DNA of 64,000 nucleotides from Heterodera schachtii (GCA_023374025.1 SIJG01000116.1:310834-374833); one strand, 5' to 3'; shown: positions 31,681 to 43,308, counted from the stretch's first letter. Notes: a model not told the origin generated them from the letters alone. Numbers and translations: made by a program.

Positions 31681-33573
31681 GACCCTGACCATCTTAAAAT
31701 GGTAAATGGTCAGCCTTGTACCTCTTTCACTGATGCTGCAATAAGGCACGGTCTTCTTGAGGATGACAAAATCTGGGATAAAACACTCGCTGAGGCAGCG
31801 TTGTCACGATGGCCTGATCAAATGAGGTGGCTCTTCATGAGCATCCTCGTTTATGGCCAGCCCAGTAATGCCGTCGAATTGTGGAACAAGTACAAAGACC
31901 AAATGTACTTTCCTCAAGGCATTACCACACCGGCACAACGCCAAGCAGCAGAGCTTGAAGCCCTAGCCGACATTGATTGGCGGCTGCACAGCTGCTTTAA
32001 CTTAAGCTGTGTGCATTTTGGCCTGCCAGACCCACCAAACTCAATTGCCAAAAATACAAATGCGGCAATTAATGAGTTTTTCTTTGGCGATGATGATTTG
32101 AATTTGCCGCCTGGCCAACCAAATCCTCGGCCTCAGCAAAACGCTCCTCCGCCACTCAACACCGACCAACAAACGGTCTTTGATGCTGTTGTTAAGGCAA
32201 TTCAGTCGGACCCAAGGGATGCGACTGTACCTCGTCGATTCTTTATATTCGGCGACGGAGGGACCGGGAAAACATTTCTGTTTGGCCAAATTATAAGGCG
32301 ATTGCGGAAGGCCCCATATAATCACAAAGTTCTTGCCACGGCATCCACTGGGTGTGCAGCTATTTTGCTGCCGTATGGGAAGACAGCCCATTCCACCTTC
32401 CGACTGGGCAGAGATGTGTCGCTGGACAAGCTTCCAAGCATTCCGCTTGAGAGCTTCTTTGCCCGACGGATTCGTGAGGCACAACTCATCATTATTGATG
32501 AGATCACCATGCTTCACAATACGGTGATTGAGGTCATTGACCGTGTGTGCAAAGAAATGGCAATTCCCCAGTACAAGGACCTTCCCTTCGGAGGAAAGAC
32601 GGTCATTTTCAGCGGTGACTTCAAACAGTCACTGCCGGTCGTGCCCCATGAAGGCATAACCGCACAAGTTACGGCCTGCTTTCAAACTTCTCCGTTGTTT
32701 CGTCAATTCACCACAATGAAATTGACCATCAACCAGAGATTAGGCCAAGGCCAGCAAGCGTACTTGCAAATGTGCCGCCAAATTGGGCTCGGAGAGACCG
32801 GAGAACACTTCTGGATTCCTCCGCAGTTCATCGTAAAGAGCAGGGAAGAGCTGATAAACTTTGTTTATCCAAACTTTCAACAACTCCTTGGCAATGACAA
32901 GGAGCTGCTCAACCGTTTGATACTCGCCCCGCACATTGATACGTGCGACGAAGTCAACGAAATGATGATGGCGAATGTGCCAGGTCAAGTGCGGGAATAT
33001 TTGTCCACGGACAAACCTCTTGACGATCGCCCATTGGACATCGATGAGATCGAGTCCGAAGTGTCAGCATTGAACAGACGCACAGACTCTGGGATGCCTC
33101 CCCACTGTCTGCGACTAAAGGTCGGAAGCGTTGTTGTCCTCCTTATCAACAAAAGTGATAGGGAAGGGCTGATCAATGGCACACGCATTGTCCTCGAAGA
33201 ACTTGGCAATGATCGCCTTGTCGGTCGTGTAATCAATAGCAATGCTAGTGGTGGCCAAGTGAGGTTTTTCCTTGAAAGATCTCGCAATGTTTTCGAGGAC
33301 AAAACGCCTGGTGGGCTGAAATACGAGCGTTTGCAATTCCCAATTAAGCCTGCATTCGCTATGACCATTCAAAAAGGTCAGGGCCAAACAATCCGCACTG
33401 TCGGCATTGACCTGGAAAGGGAAGTTTTTACCCATGGTCAAGTATACACGGCCTTCTCTCGGGCAACGGACGGCAACAATGTACGTGTGTATGCACCAAA
33501 AAGGGAGACCGATGCCCAAGGTAAAGCCAAAGTGCTAAACCTTGTGGCCAAAAACATGCTCAAATTGCAATAA
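31640..33573 (+). CDS. Helitron helicase domain (Pif1-like)
   Basis: The open frame runs from ATG 31492 to TAA 33573 (693 codons). About the first 50 codons are out of the ancestral frame, so real helicase sequence starts near 31640. Numbered from 31492: a linker with 'SFTDAAIRHGLLEDDKIW'; Walker A GDGGTGKT at 254-261; Walker B IIIDE at 333-337; GDFKQSLPV at 375-383; NQR at 414-416; GLINGTR at 559-565; KPAFAMTIQKGQGQT at about 619-633; and YTAFSRAT at 652-659. These are the superfamily 1B helicase motifs found in Pif1 and in Helitrons. The upstream Rep-side segment and this C-terminal frame together identify a Helitron rather than a host PIF1 gene. Good preservation of this part contrasts with the broken upstream part. 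Confidence 0.92.
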
Positions 33574-33840
33574 AAGAGCAATCCAAGCCAGTTCGGCATG
33601 CCAACTGATTTCACATTAACACATTGAGTGCGAGATGGTGATAGCCTGGAGCATAGTCTTGAAACTGGTCGGCCCTTATGGGGCCTCCAGGTTATTCGCC
33701 ATTTAGCGCTTATCATGAGTATGTGCAAAGCCTTGGATCTCTATTGCATAAATCAAACGAGCTATAGTCCAGTGTGTGCGGTACTGTTCCGATACCGCCC
33801 CATTTCTATTCTCTATTATCTTTTATCTTGATTTTTGCTT
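33574..33840 (+). mobile_element. Probable Helitron 3' tail with a terminal-type hairpin
   Basis: After the stop the sequence stays GC-richer to about 33800. GCGGTA (33778-33783) and TACCGC (33793-33798) form a 6-bp hairpin with a 9-nt loop, as expected near a Helitron 3' end. No clear CTRR end follows within 15 bp, so the boundary is not fixed. Confidence 0.45.
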
Positions 33841-35362
33841 TTCGCAAATACGTAGTAATAGGTAAATTACAATTATTGCTTATCAATAAATTATAATATT
33901 TATAATTTTTAATATCTCATTATAATTGGTCTTTTCAGCGTTTTTTAATAGATTAAATCAACGTAATAGTTAAATAAATGTTTGTTTAGTATATTATTAA
34001 ATCTAAAATTTTACAATTTTTTCCATAAAATTTTCTAAGAGTGTGTTTAATTTTAAAATTTTTCATTTTCTATTTTATTTAAATAGGAATTTTTTATTTT
34101 AAGTCCAGCTGAGATTTCGTAGAGTTATACCAATTCTCTTTCTGTGGCCATGATTGATTATTTATTTTAATATGGTCATAATTTATTTTTTAACCAGTCT
34201 AACATTAAAAATCTTTTTAAATTTATAGAATTCTCGATTTACTTCAATTAATTTTTATATTTATTAAGCGAAAATTATGCTTTTTCCATATATTTTTAAT
34301 TTATTTATATTTTAGTCATAATGCTAAATGAATGGAGAATTTTTCGGTAAACAATTTTCTTTGATTGAAAAAGATTTATTAAATTATCTAAGTTTTATTT
34401 TGTTAAATTATTTTATCTAAAAATTTTATTTTCTATTACCCGTTTTTTCATTATTTGAAATAATTGGTGGTGCTTTATATATTTTTTTTCTTAAATTGTT
34501 TATGCTAGAATTAAAATATATCAATTTTATTTATATAATATAATCTTCTATCTAATTCGGAATATTAAATTAATTGCTCGAATTTGTTAAATTTTTTAAT
34601 TTGCATAATAATAATTTTGATAATTTTTATTTTACTTGCTCTTATCATTGCGTTAACATTTTTATTGAATTTTATTTTTATATTTTTATTCCCTTTATTT
34701 TTATTTGCATAAATATATTTTCTACAAATGGTCTACGAAATAATAATTGTATTGTCTTAATTGAGATTATAATATTTTTAAAATTTCAAGTTTTAAATAC
34801 TCAAAATTGAATAGCTAAATTGGTACTCGAGTTGATGCATACGTCAGTCATACACATAAATCGAAATTATATTCCAATAGAACTAAATGTTTTTAAAAAA
34901 CTTTTATTAAGTTAATTTATACTATTAGAAAAAATATTTGTAAGTATTTAATTTTCGTAAAAAAAACTTAACTGTAGCCTTAAAGTAGAAATAACAAGTA
35001 AATTAAATGATAACCATAAGAACAAGTCATATTTAAATAGTAATAAAATTCAATTTAAGCAATTGCATAACCTATATAATTCAATAAAATATTAAATTTC
35101 TGCTATTCGCACAATTAAATTCTACCTATGACAGTTTAATAATTTTACTAAAAAATTCACGAAGAAAATAATTGATTTATAAAATAATATTAATTTTTAT
35201 TTATTATTTTCAAATTCATCCAATAAATTAATTAATAATTAAATGAAATTTATAAAATAAACAGAATCTGGAAATCACAATTTAACCCAAATATGTTATA
35301 AATTCAAAAATTTCTCAAATTTCCTTTGATTATTTTTCCATTTTTAAATACTCATTTCCAAG
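33841..35362. other. AT desert, nothing recognised
   Basis: Low-complexity text; the 78-codon frame at 34574 is Phe/Ile/Asn-rich and incidental. Confidence 0.55.
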
Positions 35363-35531
35363 GACGTCCTTGCCATTCAAGAACGGATACGAGCCCTCAT
35401 CTACATACAAGACAAATACAAAGAATTTGAGAGCACTGAATGAAAAGATATCATTATTGTTAATGAACTATGAAGCAATTAGAAACCTGGACACCAAAAT
35501 CAAACAAATTGATCAAATGTCAAATATTTAA
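35363..35531 (+). pseudogene. Relic exon of a helical (coiled-coil-like) protein
   Basis: After a possible acceptor (catttccaag), 26 codons read 'DVLAIQERIRALIYIQDKYK' and end at TGA 35441. From about 35431 another frame reads 'ALNEKISLLLMNYEAIRNLD' and 'TKIKQIDQMSNI' to TAA 35531. Both parts are amphipathic helices with normal composition in an AT desert, so they look like one exon broken by a small deletion. The spacing is loosely reminiscent of a BAG-type helix bundle, but I would not assign it. Confidence 0.4.
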
Positions 35532-37493
35532 ATGTTTAAAATTATATTAATTTATATAAAATATTTCATTTATTTATAAATATAATTTAAATTTTAAAAA
35601 AATCCTAAATTAAAAAATTAAATCTAAAAAATACATTCAAAAATAATTAATTTAAAGGATTAATTAATCCTTTTGTTCATCGGAGAAAATGCTAAAATTG
35701 ATATTTAAAAAAATTAAAAAATAATATATTTTTTAAATTTCTTATCTAACTAAGACAAAAATATATTATAAAATAATTAATAATCTATAAAAGATCGCAA
35801 AATTTTAATGGAATTGAAATATGAAGATAATATCCATTTTTTTTTGCCTGTAAAGACTAAATGATTTTTCAAACACTTTATAATAATATGAAAATTATAA
35901 ACATATATTGTATATATATGTTCAAATAATAAGATAAAGAACTAAAGAATAAAAAACTCAAAAAAAGCAACCGATTTCATTTTATTAAATCAGATTGAAT
36001 GTACTGTATTAACAAATATCAATTTTTTCTAAAATTATTTATTAAACTAAATCGAAATTACAAAAAAATGTGGCAATTATAACTTCAGCCACATTATATT
36101 TTTTTAATCTGCCTAATAATTTTTTTTATAGTCACAAATTTTTCAAATTTTATGGTTAATCAAGACAAATATAATTATCATATTTTGGTTTAACTTTTCA
36201 AGATTATTTATTCAGAAATATTTTTATTACTAATTTCTATTTGTTTATTAATAAAAAAAGAAAACCATTGATTTATATTTTTTGCGATAAAAAAAAGTCA
36301 GTGAGAGATAATTTAATTGTTTTATTGAATTAAAAAATATATTGTGTTTATTATTGTTATTTCAAATTAATTATTGCAAAAATATAATAAAGGACAAATA
36401 AAAAATAAATAAAAGCGAAAACAAAATAATTAAATATAAATGTAAAAAGGCAAAAGGCAAAAGGAGACCATTTAAGAAAATAAATTATTTACTTTGAATT
36501 CAAAAACAGATATGTAAAATGATAGTTTTTTATTCATTGACTGAAATGAAATAACCACCTATAAGACGTGGAAAATTAATGAACTTTGAAAAAAAAAACA
36601 AATTATATAAATATTAATAATAATATTTTAGGTCAAAGAGGACAAAAATGTAAATGCAAATATCTGCAATTAATTTTCTTTAAAATATTGATAAAACATT
36701 TTATATTCATCTCTTAAGAAGATAAAATAAATGGAAATAATTTACAATCATCAAAATTTAAATATCATTAATTAATTAATAAAAAGCGAATCAATGAATC
36801 TCGAAAAGCCACAGTCACCACATCAATATGAACAAGCTTCTTCTGCGAGAAATTAAAGATTAAAAAGAGATAAAAATATTTAAATAAACTTGTTTTACAA
36901 TATAATCTAAGAACATTTCTATTTAATGCAAAACTTTAAAATTATTTGTAAAATTTGAAACAATCTGAAATTAAAAGATAAATTACTCAACTAAAAATTT
37001 AATGTAATATCGTAAGGTTAAAACAAAATAAAATAAAATAAATTTATATAATTCGAAATTTAAAAAAAATAAATAAATGGACTTCTTATGTCGCTACTAC
37101 GCCATATGTACTTGACAGTCTAAATGCCGAGAATAATTTAATAGCAAAGATTGTTTAAAAAAATTATTTGTTAATGAAGTGACAAATTTTAGTGTAAATA
37201 AAATGAATTATAATTATAACAAATAATTATTTAAAATTTACATATGTTTATAATTACAAATATTAATATATAAGGTTCTTTTTTATGTGTATTAAATAAT
37301 TTCGTTTATATTTATTAATTATAATATGAATATTTAATTATTAAAAAACATATATTTCATAATAAATTGGCAAATATTCTATTGTATTAAAAATAAATCA
37401 CATCATGCGCTAAGAATTGAAGCAAAAAAAAAAAATAAATAAAAAATATTTTAATAATGATAGGTAAATCAAAGATTACCATAAGCCAATCAT
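35532..37493. other. AT desert, nothing recognised
   Basis: Low-complexity AT text with short repeats such as 'aaaggcaaaaggcaaaagg' near 36448. No gene seen. Confidence 0.55.
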
Positions 37494-37604
37494 TAGGGGT
37501 GTATTTTTCCCGAAACTTCGGGTAAATTACCCAAAGCCGAATCTCGAAGTTCGAAGCCCAAAAAACGCGGAAGTTTTCGAAGCTCGAAGTTTCGCCCATC
37601 CTTG
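37494..37604 (+). repeat. TAGGGGTG-headed word array (TTCGAAG type)
   Basis: Begins TAGGGGTGTATTTTTCCCGA and ends GCCCATCCTTGG. It contains the inverted pair 'cgaaacttcggg' and repeats of 'ctcgaagttcgaag'. It has the same head and nearly the same tail as 14594-14707. Confidence 0.75.
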
Positions 37605-40203
37605 GTTCCGAATACAAACTCTGGACCCGACTTCGATCAAAAAAGCAAAAAAAAAAAATGAAACAAGAAATAATTTATTTTTAATGATATAAAAATAAAT
37701 TATAATAATTTTTATGATAAAAAATAACAATAATAATTTATTTATAAAAATTAATCATAAGAATCCAAAATAATTGTGTCTAATAGATAAAATAAAACAA
37801 AAACTATAAAATAAAAACAAAAAGATAAATAAACTTTCTTTAAAAAAATTTTTCTTTAGTATTATCATCAATAGAAATTAATCATAACTTGAATTACTGC
37901 TTACTTTGAGCTAAGAAAAGCATATAAAAGGATCAATAACAATATATATGAATGAATAAAAATTTAATGGTAAAATAAATACAATAAATTAACGCTTTTA
38001 TCTTATATTGTATCAAGTATTTAAAACTAATTGTATTTTTTAACTATTATTAAATTATTAATCAAAAGCTGAAAATTCAACAGTATAAAATAAAATTAAA
38101 AAATTACATATTGATAAAAATTACCAAAAAACGAAAAATTCTTGAACTTTTTAATGAAAATAACATATTTCATTATATATTTGTATTAATTCAAAATTTA
38201 AATTTCATTTTATTGATTTGAAAATAATTTTTAATTCTAATTGAAATAAAGAATTGAGCTTAAATTTAATAGAGAAATTAGATGATAGTAAATAATAGAT
38301 AATTATAAACAATTATATAAAAAAAGAAAAATTTTAGATTAAAAAATTGTCATTTATAAGTATAAATTTATTAATTATGAATTAATCAATTTTTAAAGAT
38401 AATGATTTAAAGCAAGTAATTAATAATTATTAATAAAAAATGCAAAATAACTTTTTATATATTTAGTTATTTACTTTTCTAAACATCACCAAAAAGCTGA
38501 TAAAAGAATAGCCTAAAAGAACCAAGATAGTTAGTTAAAATGGCTATCAAAATGAATCAAAAAGGATAATGGGTAGTAAAATAATTATTTAATTGAGAAT
38601 TTAAATTTATTAATTATTCAAAAGATTTAAAAAAATGAAGGTACAAAAAAAATTTATTAATTTTTGAGTATACAATAAAATTTACAAGAAAAAGAGATTT
38701 GTTAAATTCATAATTTTAATTCTATTAAAAGGTATTTAACTTAATAATCAATTTTCAACTAAAAAACAACTCATAACATATTTTTTACAAAGACATGACG
38801 TCGTATTTTATACATAATGATGATTCCACCGCATATGTCATGAAAATTAAACGCTATCTTGAATATTAAATAAACAGAGTAAAAAAAAAGTTATAAAAAT
38901 TAAATTTTAATTGTAAGAATAATTTAATTTATCTTTATTGATAAAAAATTAAATTAATAATTTATTATTTGCTAATTTTTAAATAGAAAATTATGTGAAA
39001 AACAAAAGTGTCATATAAATTAAATAATAAATTATCAAAAATCAACAAAGATATATAGAAAATGAATCAAGAAAATAACAATACTATCATATTGCGTTCC
39101 GGTCTGTTTAGAACTAACTGTTCGAACTGCGTTCGAAATCACAAATTTCACTTATTAACATTTAAATTAGATTTAGTTTATTGTTTTTGATTTTGCCATA
39201 AAAATTTCCATCCAAAAACATATTTCTACAAATGAGGAGAGATAATACAATAAATTATGAAGAATAAAAATTTCTAATATTTTGCACATTACTCTGAAAA
39301 AAGAAAATCTTATGAGAATTAATGATCTTAATATGTTTTCTCTAACATAGATGTTCATAAAGGCAAAATTTACTTTAGTATGACCATTTGGTTCTTGAAC
39401 ATATTGTGGGAGCACCAGAAAACATTTAAAACTTATTTTCAATGTCATAAAAAATATTTATTTCTTATTTTTATAATTAAAATAAATAACCCTTTTAATG
39501 ATTAATTATTTCATTTTGCAACTTTATGATTTGATATATTGATTTAATATTATAATATTTAGACCATATAAATATTAAAAAATTTTTGTTATTTATTACT
39601 TATTAATTATTCATTAATTATAAAAAGTAGTATAAGAAAGTATTTAATGAAAAAAAAAATATTTATCAGTAAAACAAACTAATTTCCAGAATTCAAATCA
39701 TTAAAATAAAGACATACATGAATAAAATTTTAATATATCTGCAGACAATCATTATGACAATTAAATTAATTAATAATCTAAAAGAAAATTTAAAAATAAT
39801 TTAATAATTGAGAAATGAAATTTAATTTTTATTTACTGCTAAATACAGTCGCTGATATAATATTTCCATCTTCTTCGCCCATTGTCGATCGATAAACATA
39901 ATGAATTTAAAAATAAATTATAAACTAAATTGACGCAGTAATAATGGAAGAACTTAAAACTTTATTTGGCTTGAAAAGACCGAAAATTAAAACAGCTTTC
40001 ATAAAGAATCTAATGACAATTTGAAAAGTTAATAGAAATACAAGAAATTAATTTATTCTTAATTAAAGTTTTTAAATTAACGGATCGGTATCGCTAAAAA
40101 AGTGCTACAGTATGAATAATCAATTTACGACGAGTAAGAGAGTAGTAACAGGCCGGGGACCGTCGGAGATTGACGTTAATTAGAAGTGACAAGTAGCGAA
40201 AAA
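37605..40203. other. AT desert
   Basis: No gene. 39085-39135 has 'gttcgaactgcgttcgaa' and, on the minus strand, a phrase ('cgaacagttagttctaaaca') that loosely resembles 28755-28800. 40140-40170 is GC-richer without a recognisable signal. Confidence 0.5.
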
Positions 40204-40312
40204 AGGGGTGTCACTAATTGGTCAGTCGTCAGGGGGGGGGCACTAATTGGTCAAGGGGGTGTTAATTGATCTGCTGGTCAAGTAATTAATTAATTAATTG
40301 GGGGGGGGGGAC
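40204..40312 (+). repeat. AGGGGTGT-headed word array (CACTAATTGGTCA type) with G runs
   Basis: AGGGGTGT is followed by 'cactaattggtcag', nine G, 'cactaattggtcaag', then 'gttaattgatctgctggtca', ttaattaattaatt and eleven G (40300-40310). Confidence 0.65.
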
Positions 40313-40489
40313 CCGAAACCCAAACCTATTGGTCGTTTTCAAATTTACATGTAATTTTTTTGAAAAATTTGATTGCATATAATTTACAACCCTATTTATA
40401 ATGCATAATTTTTGCCTTTTTATGGAGTTTTATGTTACTATTTCGCGATTTTTTGTACCAAATTAAATTTTTAAACTCATTTTTTACAG

Positions 40490-41342
40490 CCCAAAACAAG
40501 GATCAAGTTGCCAAGAGGAATGGTACCGCCTCGTGTGCAGCCAATCACAAACAACGAGCAAAACCGTGAGGAGGAGGAGCAGACGTACGAAGTGGATGGC
40601 ATATTGGCAATGTCCGTCTTGAAATCTGGAGAACGGCTGTATTATTTGGTCTGGCGCGGTAAATAATTGTCTTTTACAAAATGAATAACATTTTTCTTTT
40701 CGGATTATAGGATCGCCAGGCCATGATAGTTGGATAAGATCCAGCAAGGTCCGAAGCACTTGAACTGACGGCCAACTTCGTAGAAGATCTAACAATCAAT
40801 GAAGTGCTGAAGGCATTGATGAGCGAGGAGTCAATTGCGGCGCACTTGGTCGAAAAACTGCAAAGCCACACATTGTTCATCAGACGTGGGTTTTCAAAAA
40901 AATTGATAATTTTAAATAATTCAAATAAAATTAGTGCGCGAGCTGCTCGGCAAATCCGGTGGCCCACTCCCCGCCGCATTGAACATTGTCTATGCTACGG
41001 ACACCACCCAAACGCAACGGACCAAAGTGAATAATAATATATTTGGTGAATATATTATATTAAAATCATCAATTTTGTCTCTCATTTTTATCTGATCCCC
41101 ACTCTGGCTGACCTTCCTTTGTGTTGGTCGTCCAGAGTGGGGATCCTTATTTTCTCACAATCTTTTTAAGTGATGGCTGACCTTTTTTCATATTGGTTGT
41201 CCTCTCTTATTAAGATTGTTTCATTAATCTGATAATAATAACTTTATAAAATTCGTCGACATAATTTTTAAATTGTTTTAATTAATTTAAGGCCGTCGAT
41301 TCGCTTATACAATTCAAATTGGCGGAAAAAATTTTCGAGTAG
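40490..41342 (+). CDS. Chromodomain protein gene, four exons, one frameshift
   Basis: Exon 1 40490-40658 follows ttttttacag; the first ATG is 40520, unless an upstream exon exists. Introns are 40659-40710 (52 bp), 40886-40934 (49 bp) and 41027-41291, all GT-AG. Exons 2 to 4 are 40711-40885, 40935-41026 and 41292-41342 (TAG). Exons 1 and 2 encode an acidic stretch, then 'YEVDGILAMSVLKSGERLYY' and 'LVWRGSPGHDSWI'. This is a chromodomain with the YLV-W and SW aromatic positions, which in known members reads methylated histone tails. Directly after 'SWI' one extra base (about 40730-40740) puts the rest of exon 2 out of frame. In the other frame it goes on well ('EALELTANFVEDLTINEVLK', 'LVEKLQSHTLFIR') and then agrees with the phases of exons 3 and 4. 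So it is either a pseudogene with a single hit or an assembly error. No chromoshadow domain is seen. Confidence 0.65.
41096..41147. repeat. Perfect 14-bp hairpin in intron 3 of the chromodomain gene
   Basis: GATCCCCACTCTGG (41096-41109) pairs with CCAGAGTGGGGATC (41134-41147). A second, related phrase pair follows (tggctgacctttttt, attggttgtcc, caatctttttaag/cttattaagattg) to about 41221. It may be a small fold-back element. Confidence 0.75.
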
Positions 41343-41794
41343 GAGTTACCGTTTTACACGGCACTCATTCGTCGGACACTCATCAACGCAATTCTTCCAC
41401 AATCCATTTCACACATTCACTCATTTTAATTATGTTTAAAAATTCACTCATTTTAAATATTTTAAAAACTGCCAACAATTTTGATCAATCCGTTGCACAA
41501 CATTCACTCATTTTAATTATTTTAAAAAGGCTCAATATTTTCACTTTCCAATAAATATGATATTTATATATTTTGGTAATTTTTTGTGAAAACATTTGTT
41601 AAACGGAGATCGTGCAGAAGATAAGCAGTGAATGGGATATAGGGGCTGGTCATTTGTTGTTGATCTGGACGGTTCAATTGTATGGGCCATTCATTCTTTG
41701 AAGATGCGCCAAGCCTATTCATTCAGCGGAGTTGGCCTATGGCCATTCATTCTTTCATTTTTGGTCCCAAAATTTTTTAGAAATGGAATATCCT
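41343..41794. other. Intergenic region with a small duplication
   Basis: 'attcactcattttaattat' occurs at about 41412, 41440 (variant) and 41503, in a tandem of roughly 95 bp. This is followed by sequence of higher GC without a convincing exon. Confidence 0.45.
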
Positions 41795-42233
41795 TCAAAT
41801 TTGACTTGGGTGATTGTGCTCCAGTGCGAATGTGTAGGCCCGTTGAATGTTTGTGTTAGACCATCCGATTACCGTCACCCAATAGTTTGTGTTCCCACCT
41901 TTCTGGTCGAAAATTTCCCGGCCACCATTTCCCAATGTGTTGCCAATGGAACAGACCCAATGTTGAAGGTTTGGGTCACCCTTGTTTTCCTGCTTTTGCT
42001 TGAGGTCCAAATTTGTTTAACTCTTTTTTTCAAACTTACATCCATTATTCAGTTGATATTTTAATTAAATGTGGAAAATAATAAAAAAAATTTAAAAAAC
42101 CTGAGCATAGTCGAATTGCCAACACAAATTGGCCCCGCGTGATTTTCCAAAGGAAACGGTCATCAACTCGTGCTTTCTTAGCTTCTTTCACTTGGAACTC
42201 CGGAGTTTCGGGTTGTGCAAATTGCTCTGCCAT
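41795..42233 (-). CDS. Small two-exon gene, unknown function
   Basis: The minus-strand exon 41998-41795 is clearly protein-like: 'QKQENKGDPNLQHWVCSIGN', then 'TNYWVTVIGWSNTNIQRAYT' and a tail 'FALEHNHPSQI' before TGA. A 102-bp GT-AG intron (42100-41999) joins it in phase 0 to an upstream exon ending 42101. In that frame the first ATG is 42163 ('MTVSFGKSRGANLCWQFDYA'), giving 88 residues. An ATG at 42233 ('MAEQFAQPETPEFQVKEAKK') sits at a better distance from a TATA-like box but is in another frame. So either the gene starts at 42163 or a frameshift lies near 42160. The family was not recognised. It is divergent from the PAZ gene, with 145 bp between the outermost start codons. Confidence 0.5.
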
Positions 42234-42285
42234 TTTTGATGATGATGATTTGCAAGACTGATTTGATTGTTTGTGAAAATCTCGG

Positions 42286-42293
42286 CTTAAATA
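42286..42293 (-). promoter_or_regulatory. TATA-like box for the minus-strand gene
   Basis: TATTTAAG on the minus strand, 53 bp upstream of ATG 42233, arranged symmetrically to the PAZ gene's TATA box. Confidence 0.35.
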
Positions 42294-42329
42294 GCTTTCA
42301 ACAGTGGGCGTGGCCTAATTTTCAGGGAG

Positions 42330-42337
42330 TATAAAAG
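42330..42337 (+). promoter_or_regulatory. TATA box of the PAZ gene
   Basis: TATAAAAG, 42 bp before ATG 42379. A GC-box-like gggcgtggcc lies at 42306-42315. Spacing would put transcription start near 42360 and leave a very short 5' UTR. Confidence 0.6.
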
Positions 42338-42378
42338 CCCCGGCAATTTGTCAGCTATGTCTCATTCGTTCTGCTACA

Positions 42379-42912
42379 ATGGTTCTCGTCATCGAATTTT
42401 GTGCCCAAATTCTTGGCTGTTCCCCAAAATCTCTCCGAGATAAGCTTAATCATCCCGAGGACCGGGTGAATGCACTGAAGGAGCTGGTTGGAAAAAAGGT
42501 TCGGACGACCTACAAGGACCGGAATGGGATGCAGAAAACATTTTTTGTCGACGGAATATCTGACCAAGGGGCGGCTTTCATCCCGGCGTACGGCAGACTC
42601 CGACAACCCTACAACATCAACATAGCTGCCCATTTCTACGCTCGCCACCGAATAAAGCTGCATCTCCCATACGTACCGTGTGTTGTTGAGAAATATTCCG
42701 GCTGTGGCGAGGACAGATACTACCCAATGGAACTACTCGAGACGACTACAAAGAACGATGGCTTGGCAATCTGTTTACCGAAATTGAGGACATTACTACC
42801 AAACGACTTGATCGAGTTGAGGAAGCAGAAGAAAACGACGACAACGATGGCGGTCGCGATGAATGCAGTCAACCGTCTTAGGTTTATTGGTAAACACACT
42901 ATTTTACCTTAA
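42379..42912 (+). CDS. Stand-alone PAZ-domain (Argonaute-like) protein
   Basis: An intron-free frame of 177 codons with a clear ATG. Residues about 35-121 fit a PAZ domain: 'LKELVGKKVRTTYKDRNGMQ', 'FFVDGISDQGAAF', then 'AAHFYARHRIKLHLPYVPCV' and 'GEDRYYPMELLE'. In Argonautes PAZ holds the 3' end of the guide RNA; aromatic and basic residues of the 'YARHRI' and 'YYPMELLE' blocks line that pocket. N-terminal and Piwi domains are absent, and the last 50 residues turn into Lys/Thr-rich text. Argonautes are normally 800-1000 residues, so this is a truncated gene, the first exon of one (a donor-like GGTAAAC lies near 42890), or a true PAZ-only protein. The neighbouring TATA box and short leader favour expression. 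Two 203-bp repeats follow directly. Confidence 0.75.
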   Translation: MVLVIEFCAQILGCSPKSLRDKLNHPEDRVNALKELVGKKVRTTYKDRNGMQKTFFVDGISDQGAAFIPAYGRLRQPYNINIAAHFYARHRIKLHLPYVPCVVEKYSGCGEDRYYPMELLETTTKNDGLAICLPKLRTLLPNDLIELRKQKKTTTTMAVAMNAVNRLRFIGKHTILP

Positions 42913-43308
42913 TTATGCATTTTTCTACCTAAAAACGACAATTTGGTTTTTAACTTTTTAAAAATTGTATCTTCCACTCCTTAATTTTTAACAAATTGTG
43001 TCTTCTTTCTCTTAATTCTGCATTTTTCTACCTAAAAATGACATTCCCAAATGCTTAATAATTTTCAAATTGTATCTTCCATTGCTTAATTCTGCATGCA
43101 TTTTCATGTCCTTAATTATGCACTTTTCTACCTAAAAACGACATGTTCGTGCACATAATAAAAATTGTATCTTCCACTCCTTAATTTTTAACAAATTGTG
43201 TCTTCTTTCTCTTAATTATGCATTTTTCTACCTAAAAATGACATTCCCAAATGCTTAATAATTTTCAAATTGTAACTTCCATTGCTTAATTATGCATGCA
43301 TTTTTATA
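42909..43308 (+). repeat. Tandem repeat, two 203-bp copies, 3' of the PAZ gene
   Basis: Copies start at 42909 and 43112 with 'ttaattatgcatttttctac' and contain the same internal order of phrases ('attgtatcttccactcctta', 'aaatgacattcccaaatgct'). Within each copy the cttaattatgca phrase itself recurs, giving a nested repeat. Confidence 0.88.
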
